Source of the DNA: Apiotrichum sp. Y4204
Taxonomy: Eukaryota > Basidiomycota > Tremellomycetes > Trichosporonales > Trichosporonaceae
Direction: 5' to 3'
Assembly (NCBI GenBank): GCA_025531455.1
Contig: JAMYHL010000022.1
Location: 734,438 to 798,437 of the forward strand
Length of the DNA stretch: 64,000 bases
A program made the position numbers and the translations under genes. Positions within the stretch are counted from its first letter, which is position 1. Every line of letters begins with the position of its first letter. The notes under the pieces were generated by a model. It was given only the letters and a program-made list of their open reading frames with translations, searched no databases and had not been told where the DNA came from. Positions 34,236 through 45,612 of this stretch are shown here, in pieces.

Positions 34236-35027
34236 ATGTTCACACGTACGCTTCGCCCACTGGGCCTCCGCCTCCGCCTCGGGGTGCGGTACAACTCGAC
34301 GCTGCCAGAAGGCACGCAGCGCGACCCCGCTCACCCGCATCTCTACTACCACCTCTACCCGTCCCCCTCCGCCCCCGAGAGCATCATCGTGTCGTTCCTC
34401 CCCCGCGTGCCGAAGGAGAACAGCGCGACCTTTCTCGGATCCCTCCCCGCCACCCCGGGCGCGGGACTCGACAGCTTCCGCGAAAACCCCCGGTTCCGGC
34501 CGCTCTTGCACTCGGCCATCCTCGAGGCCATCAAGCAGGGCAAGGCCGAGTCCGTCTATGATGAGGCGGCGGCGAGGCCGAGTGATGGATACATGCACGT
34601 TACCGGTGAGTTGATATGGTGGCGATTGAAGTTTTCGGAGGGATGGAGGAAGATGTGACCGAGTGAGGACACGGGCGAGGAGTGGTTAAGTGGCGAGGTA
34701 GCCTTCAAGGAGAGGTGTGGCGGGGGAGCGCAGCGCAACTCGTATACTTATGCCACCCAGATGAGCGCAAGATTCCTCCTCCGGGACGCGTTGCCGACGC
34801 GGATGATCTGCTGGCAAGTGTGTTCGTCAAGGACGGCAAGGTGAGCAGCGATCGTCTGGCTTCCTTTCGTTCGGCACTGATTCCAGGTCGACGCCTCGAC
34901 GTATGAGCCGCTACAGACGTACCGTCTCGTGTCGCCCGAGGGAGTCATGCATCTCCCGCGGGGAGTAGACGAACATGTCATGGAGGTGCTGGATCGCACT
35001 GATCGCGAAGAGCAAGGCCAGCAGTAA
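34236..35027 (+). CDS. Uncharacterised mitochondrial-type protein
   Basis: Exons are 34236-34605, 34761-34840 and 34887-35027 (196 aa). The N-terminus MFTRTLRPLGLRLRLGVRYN is Arg/Leu-rich without acidic residues, a textbook mitochondrial presequence, with likely cleavage near RYNST. The body contains LYYHLYPSPSAPESIIVSFL, FRPLLHSAILEAIKQGK and DADDLLASVFVKDGKVD. The order suggests a small alpha/beta matrix protein. I do not recognise a named family. Codon use (C-ending codons dominate) and three consistent splice junctions support a real gene. Confidence 0.7.
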
Positions 35028-35500
35028 CCGTTGGCGTCATGGACGAGTACTTTGTGGAATGTAGGATCCTACACCGAGCAAATGATGGCAGAACAGTACA
35101 GTATGAGCTACAATACACCCAACCGCATGCACAACCCTCAACCTCTCACCTGGCCTTTGGCTGCTCACCCACTGCTCATATAGTTCGCATGTACGAGATA
35201 CATCATCTTCAGGAACTAGAGGCCGCGCAGTTGCTGCACTACGGTACTACGGACGGACGGTCGGGCAGCAAGTAATAATGACGAGATGGTATATGTCGGA
35301 AGCCATGGCAAAGATACAGAGGCATGTATGTGCGTGTGGTGTGATATGATCAGAGTGGGATGTTATAACCAGAACTGAGGTAATGTTTTGGTAGCGACAG
35401 GAAATAGATAAAGGGAGGAAGACACAGGTCAACAGGGTAACTTGGCGTTTGTCAAGGTATCTTGGCGATCATCGGACCACGGTCTTGAAGCGAAAGCTGA
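35028..35500. other. Convergent interval, mitochondrial protein / RRM gene
   Basis: About 470 bases of 3' UTR-type sequence. Nothing else is recognised. Confidence 0.4.
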
Positions 35501-37764
35501 CTAGAAGGAGCCACGCCCGTCACCGAACACGTCGGGAATGCTCGAAGCATCATGGTAGCGAGAGCGACAGTCTTTCGCCGAGTTCACTGAAGCAAACGAG
35601 CTGCCCGAGGACGACGCTGACAGACCCTGCTGAAAGTCGTTCGACTCCCACCGCGAAGCCATGTTGCTGTTGCCAAAGGATGGGTTGGTGAAGGCCGTAC
35701 GAGTGTTGGTGACATCAACTGAGGGACGGCGAGACGTTTGCTTGGTGGGAGTTTCGTAATCGCGACCCATGGACGCGTCAAACAGGGGCTGACGGGAGAT
35801 AGAAGTGGTCCGCAGCATTGACTGAAGCGCCTCGACACCGTCAGTCGACGGGCGGCGGTAAGGGGAGAAGTCAAAGGTGGGAGAGGTAGGGCTGAGTGTG
35901 TTGAGAGAGGGAGTGCTAGAGGTCAGTGTCGTCACAGCAATCTCACTCACTGGTGCGAAACATCAGACGTGCGCCGACGCAAGAAGTCGGTGGATTGACG
36001 ACGACGAAGTTCTTCCTCGCAAGCCTTCATGTGTTCACGCAGAGTGAGGTCATCAATCTCGACCGGGGCAACGGGGGAGATGGTGGAGACGGGGAAAGGG
36101 GTCGCACGAAGAGTGCGATTGGGCGATGGTGAGGTGAGGACGGGGTCCATTGGGCGAGTATTGTTGCTGTGCTTCTTCAGCTGCTTCTGGTTCTGGATAT
36201 CAGCGGGAGTCGTGCGCATGCCACTAACCTCGGAGTCGGCGATGCGAACTTGAAGGGGCTTGGAGCATCCGGAGATTTGAACCTTGAGATCAAGCTGAAG
36301 TCAGTACAGGTCAATCGCAACACTCACTCGGCGGATAGCCTCCTCTGCTTGGGCACGGCTCTGCAGGCTGCTGTCAGTATGACCTTCCCTCTGATACTCA
36401 CCGAACCATCGCCGTCCCACGGCGGTTGCCCTGGTCGTCGGTCAGGAAGCGAAGAGAGGAAATGATGCCAGGATAGAATAAGTCTTGCATTTCCTGTGGA
36501 CGGGTGAGCCACCTCCAATAGTGAGTAACTTACAGCCTCAGTAATGTCGAGAGGAATCTCGGCAACGTAGAGATTGCTTGAGTGGGGGTCCTCGAGGGCT
36601 TTCTGCTTGAGGTGTGGGGTCTCTTTGCCATGCTGGCAGGTAATGTTGTTCTCCTTCATGTAGGCCATGAATTTGGTGGCGGCAAGACTAGAGTCAAACA
36701 TGACAAAAGCATAACTGCGAGTTGGAGTCAGTAGCCTCACTCAGCTGTCACCTACGTCCTGGACGAGCGACGGGCGCCGTCGGGAAGCATGTCCGCGGAA
36801 TCCGGAGCAGTATTGCCATTATGCTCAACCTTGACAGACACGACGCGGCCAAAACTCTGGCCGATCTTGCGAAGCACATCCTCCGTAGCAGTCGAGGCAA
36901 GCTCGGGCAGATAAACTGTGTTGTTAGTCATTTGATGTGGGACAGGTGTCACATACCGTTGCGGCCTTCGCCAATGTCGCTTGTGACGGCGGGATAGAGG
37001 CTCTCGAGACTGGTGGGTTCGACCTGGCGGATGTCACGACCGTAGTACACGCGGGCCAGCCCAGGGGAGCTGACAGTGCGGCGAGGAGCGGGGGAGGCGT
37101 CCTGGTAATAATGGCACATAGAGGACATTGAAGAGGTACCAGGCGATCCCTTGTTCTTAGTCCAGTCCACCGTGATAGGGTCATGCTCCTCCCCCTCATA
37201 GGAAGGACCGAGAGAGTCGAACTTGGGAGACTTCTTGTCATTCGTGTACGGTGTGGAGGTGTCAAGATGCTTGAGTGCGAGTTTGGCGCGGTCAGTCTTG
37301 TGAATGAGGTTGTACGACAGGGCGTCCTTGCGAGCTTCCTCCGAGGGAAGAATGTCGGGGGCAGCAGACGAGGCTGAACCGTTTAGAGTGTTAACGTCGC
37401 CAGTGCCGCTGCGCAGGAGAACAGGACGAGTAGGAGTGCCGAACTTGGCGGTGGGTGTGGTTTTCGCAGGAGTTGTAACTGTAGGGACAGTTGTAGGGTA
37501 GCTGGCAACGGGGGTGAAGGCAGTGAGCCATCCGTGACCAAGCGAGTTGGCAACTTTGGGGGGTGAGTTCACTATCTCGGGAGTGTTCGAGGGGGGGCCG
37601 GGAATGATGGGCTCGTCATGGTGATCGTTGCCAGCGTGGCTGAAGGGATAGACACCAAGCTCGCAGGTGGAAGGAGACGACGTCGCAGTGCCAGAGGAGG
37701 ATGCGGTGGCGTAGCCTCCGAGTATGAAGGTCGGGGCGGAGGGATTGAGACGTTTGACGGTCAT
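35501..37764 (-). CDS. Tandem-RRM RNA-binding protein, RBMS/MSSP-like
   Basis: Eight minus-strand exons, 37764-36957, 36915-36756, 36714-36534, 36493-36402, 36367-36328, 36294-36229, 36192-35951 and 35915-35501, give 667 aa. The first 270 residues are Ser/Thr/Pro-rich and look disordered. RRM1 (about 271-355) starts VYLPELASTATEDVLRKIG and contains the RNP1-like TYAFVMFDSSLAATKFM. RRM2 (about 360-445) starts SNLYVAEIPLDITEAEMQDL and contains NRRGTAMVRLQSRAQAEEAI. The short gap between RRMs with a Gln/His/Gly patch (ITCQHGKE) resembles the RBMS/MSSP family and fission yeast Msa1. The C-terminus is again disordered and Ser-rich, with possible phosphorylation sites (RRPS, RRRQS). The start is placed at the first ATG after a probable 5' UTR; upstream is strongly pyrimidine-rich on this strand. 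Confidence 0.8.
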
Positions 37765-40761
37765 GTTGCACAAGGAGCACCTGAGAGTGTGAGCCAACGC
37801 CCACGGAGAACAAAGGAAGCCTCAAGACGCGATAGCTAGTCGCTCAACGCCACTCCGAACGCCGAGGAAGATAGGGAAGGTGGAACAAGCACTCACAGAT
37901 GTACGCCACGGGCGACAAAACGTGTGGTTGGGCGGGGTCCTAACGTCCTAACAGGAAGGCGGTGACCGGACAGGGATGGGTAATGAGAAGGATGTGTGGA
38001 AAGACAATGAAAGAGGTGCAAGGAAGAGTGGGAAAGAGAAGCGAAGAGGGGATGAAGAAGAAAGAGGATGGGAGAACAAAGAAAGAAAGGGGGCTGTCGT
38101 TTAAGAGGGAAACGACTGAGAGAAAGTAGGAGACGAATGGAGTGGGTTGACTGAAGACGGAGGAAGACAAACTTGTATAGGTGAGCGGGAGCAGCGAGGA
38201 AGGTGAGTGGACTGGCCGTCTGGATGGGGGATTTGGTGAACTCAGTGAGCATGGCAAGGCAGGAGAGCAGAGGCCAGAGGGTAGAGGGAAGGCGAGGAAG
38301 ACAAATTAACAGTGGGTCAACGGCGCGTTGCTCTTTGTTGCTGGCAAGCGTGTGTGCATGTGCATGTGCATGTGTGTGTGTGTGTCTTGTGCGTCACGCG
38401 CTGGTGGGGGCTGGAAAGAAGCCTGCCCCGCGACAGGGGACGACGGATGTGCGACCTGGCCTTTTGGCCTCTGCTCGTGTTCGTCCTCATGCCCCCTGCA
38501 CGCGTCGTGAGTGAGCCCGTGAGGTCGCGACCTCGAGAGCCTTCCGCTCAGCACTGAACGGCACTACTTGCGATGATCCGGATGGCCTTCGCGATCTTCC
38601 CTCCTCGCGTCGCACCACGAGCTGGGCTCGCATGCGCTCGCACCCAATCGGCAACACATCCGCGATCATCGACGACGCGAGGGGATCACTCTCACGCTTA
38701 GTGTATAGATCGCCGTCCTTTGGCACGTCATCGAGACGCGTCGAGGTACCTATCCCATATCCCATATCCCATACGCCCCACGATAACTTCAGCCGAGCCA
38801 GAGATCATGAACTTAGCACCTACCATCTACGGCTTGCGACCCTCGAACGCCTTTTCAACCGAAGCTGTGTGCCGATTTGGTGAAACAGAACAAACACACG
38901 ATGTACTCGATGCATGGCATGACTGGCATGACTTGGTGAGCATGGTGAGTGATGGCCAATTGCGCCGCTTGCCGATGCGTGATCGCTGATTGCCGTATAT
39001 TGCTATCGACGGCGCGAGAAGGGATCAGCCTTGCAAGCTTGCAAGGGCCACGCCAAGCCCGATCAGACCATCAAGTCCATTACCCTGACATGGAATGATG
39101 AAGGATGCGAGATGGACGATGGAGAATGACAACAGGCTCACATTACGCAGTGATTCCAAGCCATCTCGATATCAGCAGGTAACCAGCAGTCATCTTGTTC
39201 TGTAAGTTGGCAGCGTCAGGACTGCTCACTTGTCACCCGCGTTGAGATGGGAGTGGCATCCTTTTTGATTTTTGGTTATCCGGTGTCTCACGGGATTGAC
39301 GGATAACCGCTCTAGTCCGTTCATTGCCGGCGACAGACTGATCAGCGTGCTGAAACAGGATATCGCATGTGTTTCGATGATGGCGATGCTTGCGCATGGT
39401 GAGTTGATCGCTTAAATCGCCTACAGTGTTGTGAGATGAACGGCGGTCGGGCCCCATGGCTGCTTTGCTAGAGAACTATAGTGATGGGCGTGATAGACGT
39501 GATGGTCGATGGTCACGATGATCATTAACGAGGTCTGCCTGGCGACTGGGAAAAAACGGCCAAATCGGGTAAAACGCGCGCACAGACCGCCTCACCGTTA
39601 CTTAGTTCCTCACAGGCGACCTCAAAGGCTTGACGCGCTGTTGAGATCAGCATTGCTGCGACGGCACCGACCGACCGATCACTCTTCTCCGCCGTGGTCT
39701 AAAGAAAGGTCTCAACAGCCCGCCTGAGGGCCTGCTCGCTGCTCAGGCCTGGGGGGGTGGGGGGACGTATAGAGGCTTAGCTGTGGTGGAAACGTGCGAG
39801 TGCCGGACGGAATCACATCGACACCAAGAGCCTAGCTCGGGCCTCTAGTCAGTTCTTGGTTGCGCGTATCGCTACGTCATCTGTCCGTCCGTCCGAACGC
39901 TGACAGTAGGTTTAAAGAACTGGCCGCCACAGACTCCCGTATCAGTTGTAGAGTTGTTGAACGGTTAACGCCGGCAATGCAGTCCTCGTAAACAGGACCG
40001 GCACGATCCTCATGGGACTGCTTTCCAAGATCCCGCAACGGATTATTGGCTCTTGGGCTGCCATCCAATGGACAGGATTTTGCAGTGAACATCTGTCCGT
40101 TTCGAGTAACGGAGCTGGCAGCGGACGAAAAACGACTGGAATGTCAGACCGCGGAATGTCGGAGACTCATAGCGTTACGCTGTTAGAGGTCAAAACAGAG
40201 GACGCGTTTACTGGACGCGACGGCACTCATATCGCGCGCATATCCTGCGGACGTGGTTAGTACGATCAAAGAAAACCGATTTCCATATATGAAAGGCAGA
40301 GGAGAGTACCGCAGTTGGCTACTCCGCAATTGGTGCCGTGGCCAATCACTGATGGTACCGAGCTGAGGAGTGAACGGATATGGTACCAGAGAATCGAGGT
40401 GAGACGCGTTAAGCATTACACTCGCGACGCGGTGAGAGAAACACAGGGCGGAGCACGGCCGAGAAACACGTTCAGTCGTTTCCCTCCTTGGCACAAGAGC
40501 GAGTCAGTCATGAGGTATCGTTCAGTTCCAAGTCTCGGTAGCCACATTGATTGTGACACCGACCTTGACCCAACCCTGCCGGAGTCGCCGCCCGATACTG
40601 CGATCCTCCGCCTATCACCACTGTTCGAGCAGGATCTCCGCCCCGCCCAGACCGACCCCGCGGACGACGCATCGCGCTCGTCCGGTAGATTGCAGGTTGT
40701 TCATCCTAATGTCTACTCATCCCACACAGTCAGATGTCGGTATGTATGTGTGGTGTTCTTT
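37765..40761. other. 3-kb gap between RRM gene and NDUFA11
   Basis: The first few hundred bases (to about 38250) are pyrimidine-rich on the minus strand and are likely the RRM gene leader. Beyond that no gene is recognised. A TG/CATG microsatellite sits at about 38350-38387, and three tandem copies of TATCCCA are at about 38751-38773. This is one of the longest gene-free stretches in the window. Confidence 0.5.
38350..38387. repeat. TG-rich microsatellite
   Basis: TGTG and TGCATG units run into an uninterrupted TG run. Confidence 0.85.
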
Positions 40762-41650
40762 TTATGCGCTCTCCTCAGCCTGCTTGGGCTTCTTGAAGAA
40801 GCTGCGGCGGAGCTGCTCGCGCTCCTCGCGGGGAAGGTTCTGACGGCCGTCGCCGGTGAGGGCCTGTATGTCAGTTCAATAATCTCAGGTCAGCTCACGT
40901 TGCCGGCAGCGTGGAAGGTGCCGATCAGAGTGGCCATTCCGGCGCAGGCGCCAAAGGCCATGGGCAGGGAGCGGGCTGGCATTAGCTTGGTCTTGAAGGT
41001 GGGCCGCAACTCACCCCTGGCACCGGCCAGGAAACCGGCCGCGCAACCACCAGCGGCACCGTTCAGAGCGTCATCGGTCTACGCGTCAGTCCTTCTGCCA
41101 TTTATACTTCATCCAAAGTCCCTCACCTCGCGGACGTTGGCAACGTAAGACTGGGTGAACGAGAACGCGAAACCCATTCCAGCTGCGATGTTAGATGATG
41201 TCCCGGCCATAGGTGTTGTTCCATGCAGCCCGCGCTGCTCCGCGCCACATACCGAACAGGCCGATAGTTCCTCCCGTGCGGGTGAAGATACCCATAGCTC
41301 CGCGGTTGTGCCTGTAGGTGTCAACTGTTGTTCTGTTCGCCGATAACATGGTATCGTCGGCGATTCTCCATCCGGGCAATAACCTGCCGAGTAGCGCCCA
41401 CAACCGGTGGACGCGACGGCCTCGGACGTTATGCCAGATGAAGCTCGCCATTGCGCGTGACGCACTTGCCAAGAGCGTTCTGGACTGCCGAGACGAGGAG
41501 ACCGACACCAGCCGACTGGAGAGTGACGGACATCGCTGTGCCGAGGGTGTCGTGCTGGTGGAAGAGATGGGCATGCTCGGTGACGGAGGGCGCGAAGAAG
41601 GTGCTTGCCGATGTGCCCGGAGGCGGGAGGAGGGGGTTGCGAGCCGCCAT
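40762..41650 (-). CDS. Mitochondrial complex I subunit NDUFA11 (B14.7, about 21 kDa)
   Basis: An accessory membrane-arm subunit of NADH:ubiquinone oxidoreductase, with a Tim17/22-like fold. Minus-strand exons are 41650-41466, 41311-41253, 41182-41127, 41078-41015, 40975-40899 and 40863-40762 (180 aa). Landmarks are HDTLGTAMSVTLQSAGVGLL, VSAVQNALGKHNRGAMGIFT, RTGGTIGLFAGMGFAFSFTQ and NGAAGGCAAGFLAGA, with repeated small-residue helices GxxxG. These match the fungal 21.3-kDa-type subunit. An in-frame ATG at 41713 would add 21 residues. The C-terminal tail is charged (REEREQLRRSFFKK). The presence of this subunit implies a proton-pumping complex I, as expected for a non-fermentative basidiomycete. 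Confidence 0.87.
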
Positions 41651-42590
41651 CGTCGTGTGTCTAGAGGGATGAGATGGGGTGGTAGAGGGTATGTCGGCGA
41701 TCTCGATCTCCACCGTTATCGTTGTGGACGTTGTTGCTACCAGCGCGAGCTGCCGGACCAGTCTCGGCGGTCAGCCATGCTCTCAGCCAATGCTCGAGTG
41801 GGTGAAGCAACGCACCGAACGGAGAACAGCCCGGGCGTCCGTCTATCGCGGAATTATCGGCGTGTTGAGGGGTGGCGGTATCTCGCGTGATATCTGCGCG
41901 ATAACCATGCAAGGTAAATTCAGGGCTGGTGTGCTGGTGACCGATGGTCGGGGTTAGCCGATTGTCCACCCCTCGACTAGTGCTTCCGGTGTACCGGTGT
42001 GAGACTGGTATAATACTATGATGTGTATGGTGTTGTGATAAGGCTGCTTCCCTTGATCTGGGTCTCCGGAGCCCTTGAGCCTCTGACGTCGTCTGTAGGA
42101 GCTCAATACGCGCGCCAGTGCGGTTGTTCCAGACGCACTGGGTAGTGGTCTAGTGCAGAAGTGCAGAAGTGCAGATGAGCAGCAATAGTTCCGCCTCTCC
42201 GATTGTTGCTGGTGATAGCGTGATGTGACCTCCCAGCTCCCAGGGCACAATGACCCCCGCATCGGACATGATACCCAGGTGGCAGGCGAGCGGGAGAGTC
42301 GTCCGTTCGTTCACTTGGGCCCCTCCACTGCAGCCCAACCGACCATCCATCCATCCAGACCATCCACAGCAACCAGGTTGCTTCTGAAGCTCAACCATCA
42401 TCCATTATCGCTCCTTATTTTCCTTATTTCCTCTCCTCCTACCATCCTCTTCCCATCTCGGGTCCTCTCCCATCGCCATCTGCATCTCCCTCGCCATCTC
42501 TCATCTTGTTGAATCTCTCTTTCAATCGAGACACATATCCGGTTTGCCGCCACCCATCACAGCCCTCGATTCACCCACCAATCTCCCATC
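41651..42590. promoter_or_regulatory. Divergent region NDUFA11 / UBC8
   Basis: About 940 bases. It holds a tandem GTGCAGAA-type repeat (about 42151-42175) and a pyrimidine-rich leader before the UBC8 ATG. No other gene. Confidence 0.45.
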
Positions 42591-43843
42591 ATGATAAGTA
42601 TCCCGATTAGGTGTGCCTGTCCACCCAGGCTGCCGGGTGCCATCACACCAGACCGTGTGCTCACTGCTTCACAGTTCTCCCAAGCGTCGAGTCGACACCG
42701 ACGTGATGAAGCTGTGAGTGCATCGCGGGGTGCGAGGGTGCGTCAATGGGGTCTAGTGCCCAGACCCTACTTGCCACCCATTACCGACCCCTCACACCGT
42801 TACACCCTTGCTAAACCAATTAGTCTCATGTCGGACTACCAGGTCACGCTCGTGAACAACAAGATGAACGAGTTCTTTGTCAAGTTCCATGGCCCCGCGG
42901 AGAGTGAGTAAGAGCATGCCTGATTCTTGCGACCGAGGTCCGGTCGGGTGCTACCTGCCCTAGTTCCGGTCAGGTTGTGCCCGACCTCCACATATTCATG
43001 CCGTGACCGTTGCGCGACCCATTGAGACTATGATGCTATTCGAGTGGAGCCGATGAAGCGATGGAGACCACAGGCGTCATTCCCTTCCCGTTGTCAAAGC
43101 CTTCATGCATGCTAACAATGCAGCACCCTTCGCTAAGGGCGTTTGGAAGATCCACGTCGAATTGCCAGAGCAATTCCCTTACAAGTCGCCGAGTATCGGC
43201 TTTATGAACAAGATCTTCCACCCCAACATCGATGAGCTGTAAGTCAGCTCCTCCGAATCTACCGCCAGTCCTGACCTTTCCAGGAGTGGCAGCGTTTGCT
43301 TGGACGTCATCAACCAGACTTGGTCACCCATGTTCGGTAGGTGTTAATCATGTTGTGCGGGATGGGCACAGGATCGGACCTGTTGAGTGTGCCGAACATT
43401 TCCGTCTCGGGGGCTCCGATGACGAATGACCCCGCATCGCGATGCACTGACAGCTGACGCTATCTCCAGAACTTATCAACATCTTTGAGATATTCCTTCC
43501 CCAGCTTCTTCGTTACCCCAACCCGTCTGACCCGCTCAATGGCGAAGCGGCGGCTCTGTTGATGCGCGACCCCAAGGCGTACGCAAAGAAGGTCGAGTCG
43601 TATGTCGACAAGTACGCCTCTGAGGGCGATGCCGACCGCGCGGGTGACCACGATGCGGACGATTCGATGCAGCGCTCCAAACCTTCTAATGGTAACGGTT
43701 CGTCAAGCAACGGCGCAGGGAACGGCCACTCGAATGGCGCCAACGGTCACGATGACGATGAGGCAGAAGACTCGGACGAGAACATGAGTGACATGGGCGA
43801 GTTCAGTGACGACGACGAGTTCATGGGCGAGATGGACGACTAA
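42591..43843 (+). CDS. UBC8: Ubiquitin-conjugating enzyme E2, Ubc8/UBE2H type
   Basis: In yeast this E2 works with the GID ligase to degrade gluconeogenic enzymes. Exons are 42591-42610, 42675-42713, 42824-42903, 43124-43238, 43284-43336 and 43470-43843 (226 aa). After [20 protein letters not shown] come [40 protein letters not shown], and the active-site block [17 protein letters not shown] with the catalytic Cys, then [19 protein letters not shown]. The tail is long, Asn/Gly-rich then strongly acidic ([15 protein letters not shown]), as in other Ubc8 proteins. The first 20-nt exon (donor GTGTGC) is the least certain part; the conserved KRRVDTDV block is secure. Confidence 0.9.
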
Positions 43844-45612
43844 ACGCAATGGCAGCTATAACGGTGGTTTACGCCACTAAGAACCCAGAGCTGCCAGCTG
43901 CTGCTATCACTTCGGTAGCTCAGCCCAGCGCGCCTTTTTGGTCTTTGGTCACCCAGGCTCACATCCCCCAGCACCAGCGCGCAGCACGCCCCATTCCTCA
44001 CGGGCATCCTCACTCTTCTCTATCTCTGTCCAATGTTGTATGAATCTCATCACAGTTATGACTCTTAAGTCTGGTACGACCTGGTGCAGTGTTGTGAGTG
44101 CGCCATCTGCTGACCTGTGAAAATTGTGGGAGTTCTTGTGTGCAGGAATCAGCCACACCGATGGGTAGATAATCAATGACTGATAGACAATGGGATGGGG
44201 CGGCGTGAGAAGCCGCCAAGCGAGAGCAGGCATCGAGGTATATGTGGAGGCAAAGCTTGGGGGCCATTCGCGATTGAAAGCGACGAGTCAACGAATGTAT
44301 GGAAGCGAACCGCAAATTTATTGCAGGATGGTAAGAGCCTCTGCAGCTCTGAACACCAGAACGCCCTTGCTCACCACCAAAGCCGCTGCCTTCACGCCAT
44401 CGCGCCATCCTTGCTAGTTCCTGCTTCCTTTGCGCCCCGGCAGGCAAGCTGCGCGAATCAGACAGTTTGCAACTGGCGCTTCCCACTCCCCAGTTGCAGA
44501 TCCCCCGCGCGCCCGCCGGTGGGACCAACCTTCCGCGTCATGGGACACGAATACCGGATCGCTGACGATCCTCGCCGCCTCGGCGCCTCGACCGCTTTGG
44601 TCGCCAGTGTCTGGATATCTGGAGTACGCCCTGGCGATACTAACCGGCAACAGCCGCTCCCACGCCCCACGATCACTCGCATGGTCCGGACGATCATTCG
44701 CGACGATCATACCCCATGCGGCTAACCAAAGGCCAAGAATCAAGGTGCGGAATGGGAAGCGGAAGACGGCGCCGCCCTCCTGGCCTCGATGGATGGCGCG
44801 ACGCGAGGGCCGCGCGATCGATGCGAGTTGTCTGTCGCTAGAGGCTGCGCTAAGAAGCCTTTGCTAGTCGCTGATCATTGATCATTGCAGATCGCGGGTC
44901 GTGCCGAGGATCGTTTCGTTACCGCTAGGGCGAGCCTGCTAAGCACGCGTCGCCAATTCGCCACTTGCTGAGAGTTTGGAAACCCCCCCCCCCCCCCCCC
45001 CCCGCCCCGCGCGGCGCCGTTCTTACCGTTCTTATCGGGCACCTCCTTGCGCGTTGCCCAGCTGAGCATGTATGCGACTGACACACTGATCCACTGATGC
45101 ATGCTTGATTCGCCATCAGCGGCCCCTTACCCACCACATTCCCCCTTGCAACCGCCTCTGCCGCTGCCATCTTGGCAACCTGATTTACTGGTGTCTCAGG
45201 CCTGGGCAGCTCAATACGATCAGCACCTAACAGCCCGAGCGCGTCGCCAGGTAGACCGGCCGCCAGAGAAGGCCAGAAAGAGGAATACCGCGTCCTGCCA
45301 TTTGTGCGGACTCATCCTTGCGGACCGCGCTGAACGACCGTGAATGTTTGCTCGACTTCCTCTACGTGGGACGGGCCGAGCTCTTCATAGCTTCACTTCT
45401 TCTTACTCTTCCGGCAGTCGATACTTGCAGTCTACATAACTATTCCTCTTCATCAGTTGACTCTACATCTCAGGACACTCCCCACGCTCCTTTCTTCGTG
45501 GCAGTCGCTGGCCGACTCTGCCCTCACGGCGTGATGTCGTCCCGCGTAGTCCCCACGACTGAAGGGTACCCCACTGAACTGAACGAGAGAATGCTAACTT
45601 CAGGCTGGTTGA
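43844..45612. other. Gap between UBC8 and the membrane protein gene
   Basis: About 1.8 kb with no recognised gene. A 21-C homopolymer lies at 44983-45003. The last 250 bases are pyrimidine-rich and may hold the 5' leader and signal-peptide exon of the next gene, which I could not place. Confidence 0.45.
44983..45003. repeat. Poly-C tract (21 bases)
   Basis: An uninterrupted run of 21 C followed by GCCCCGCGCGGCGCC. It is prone to length variation and assembly error. Confidence 0.9.
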
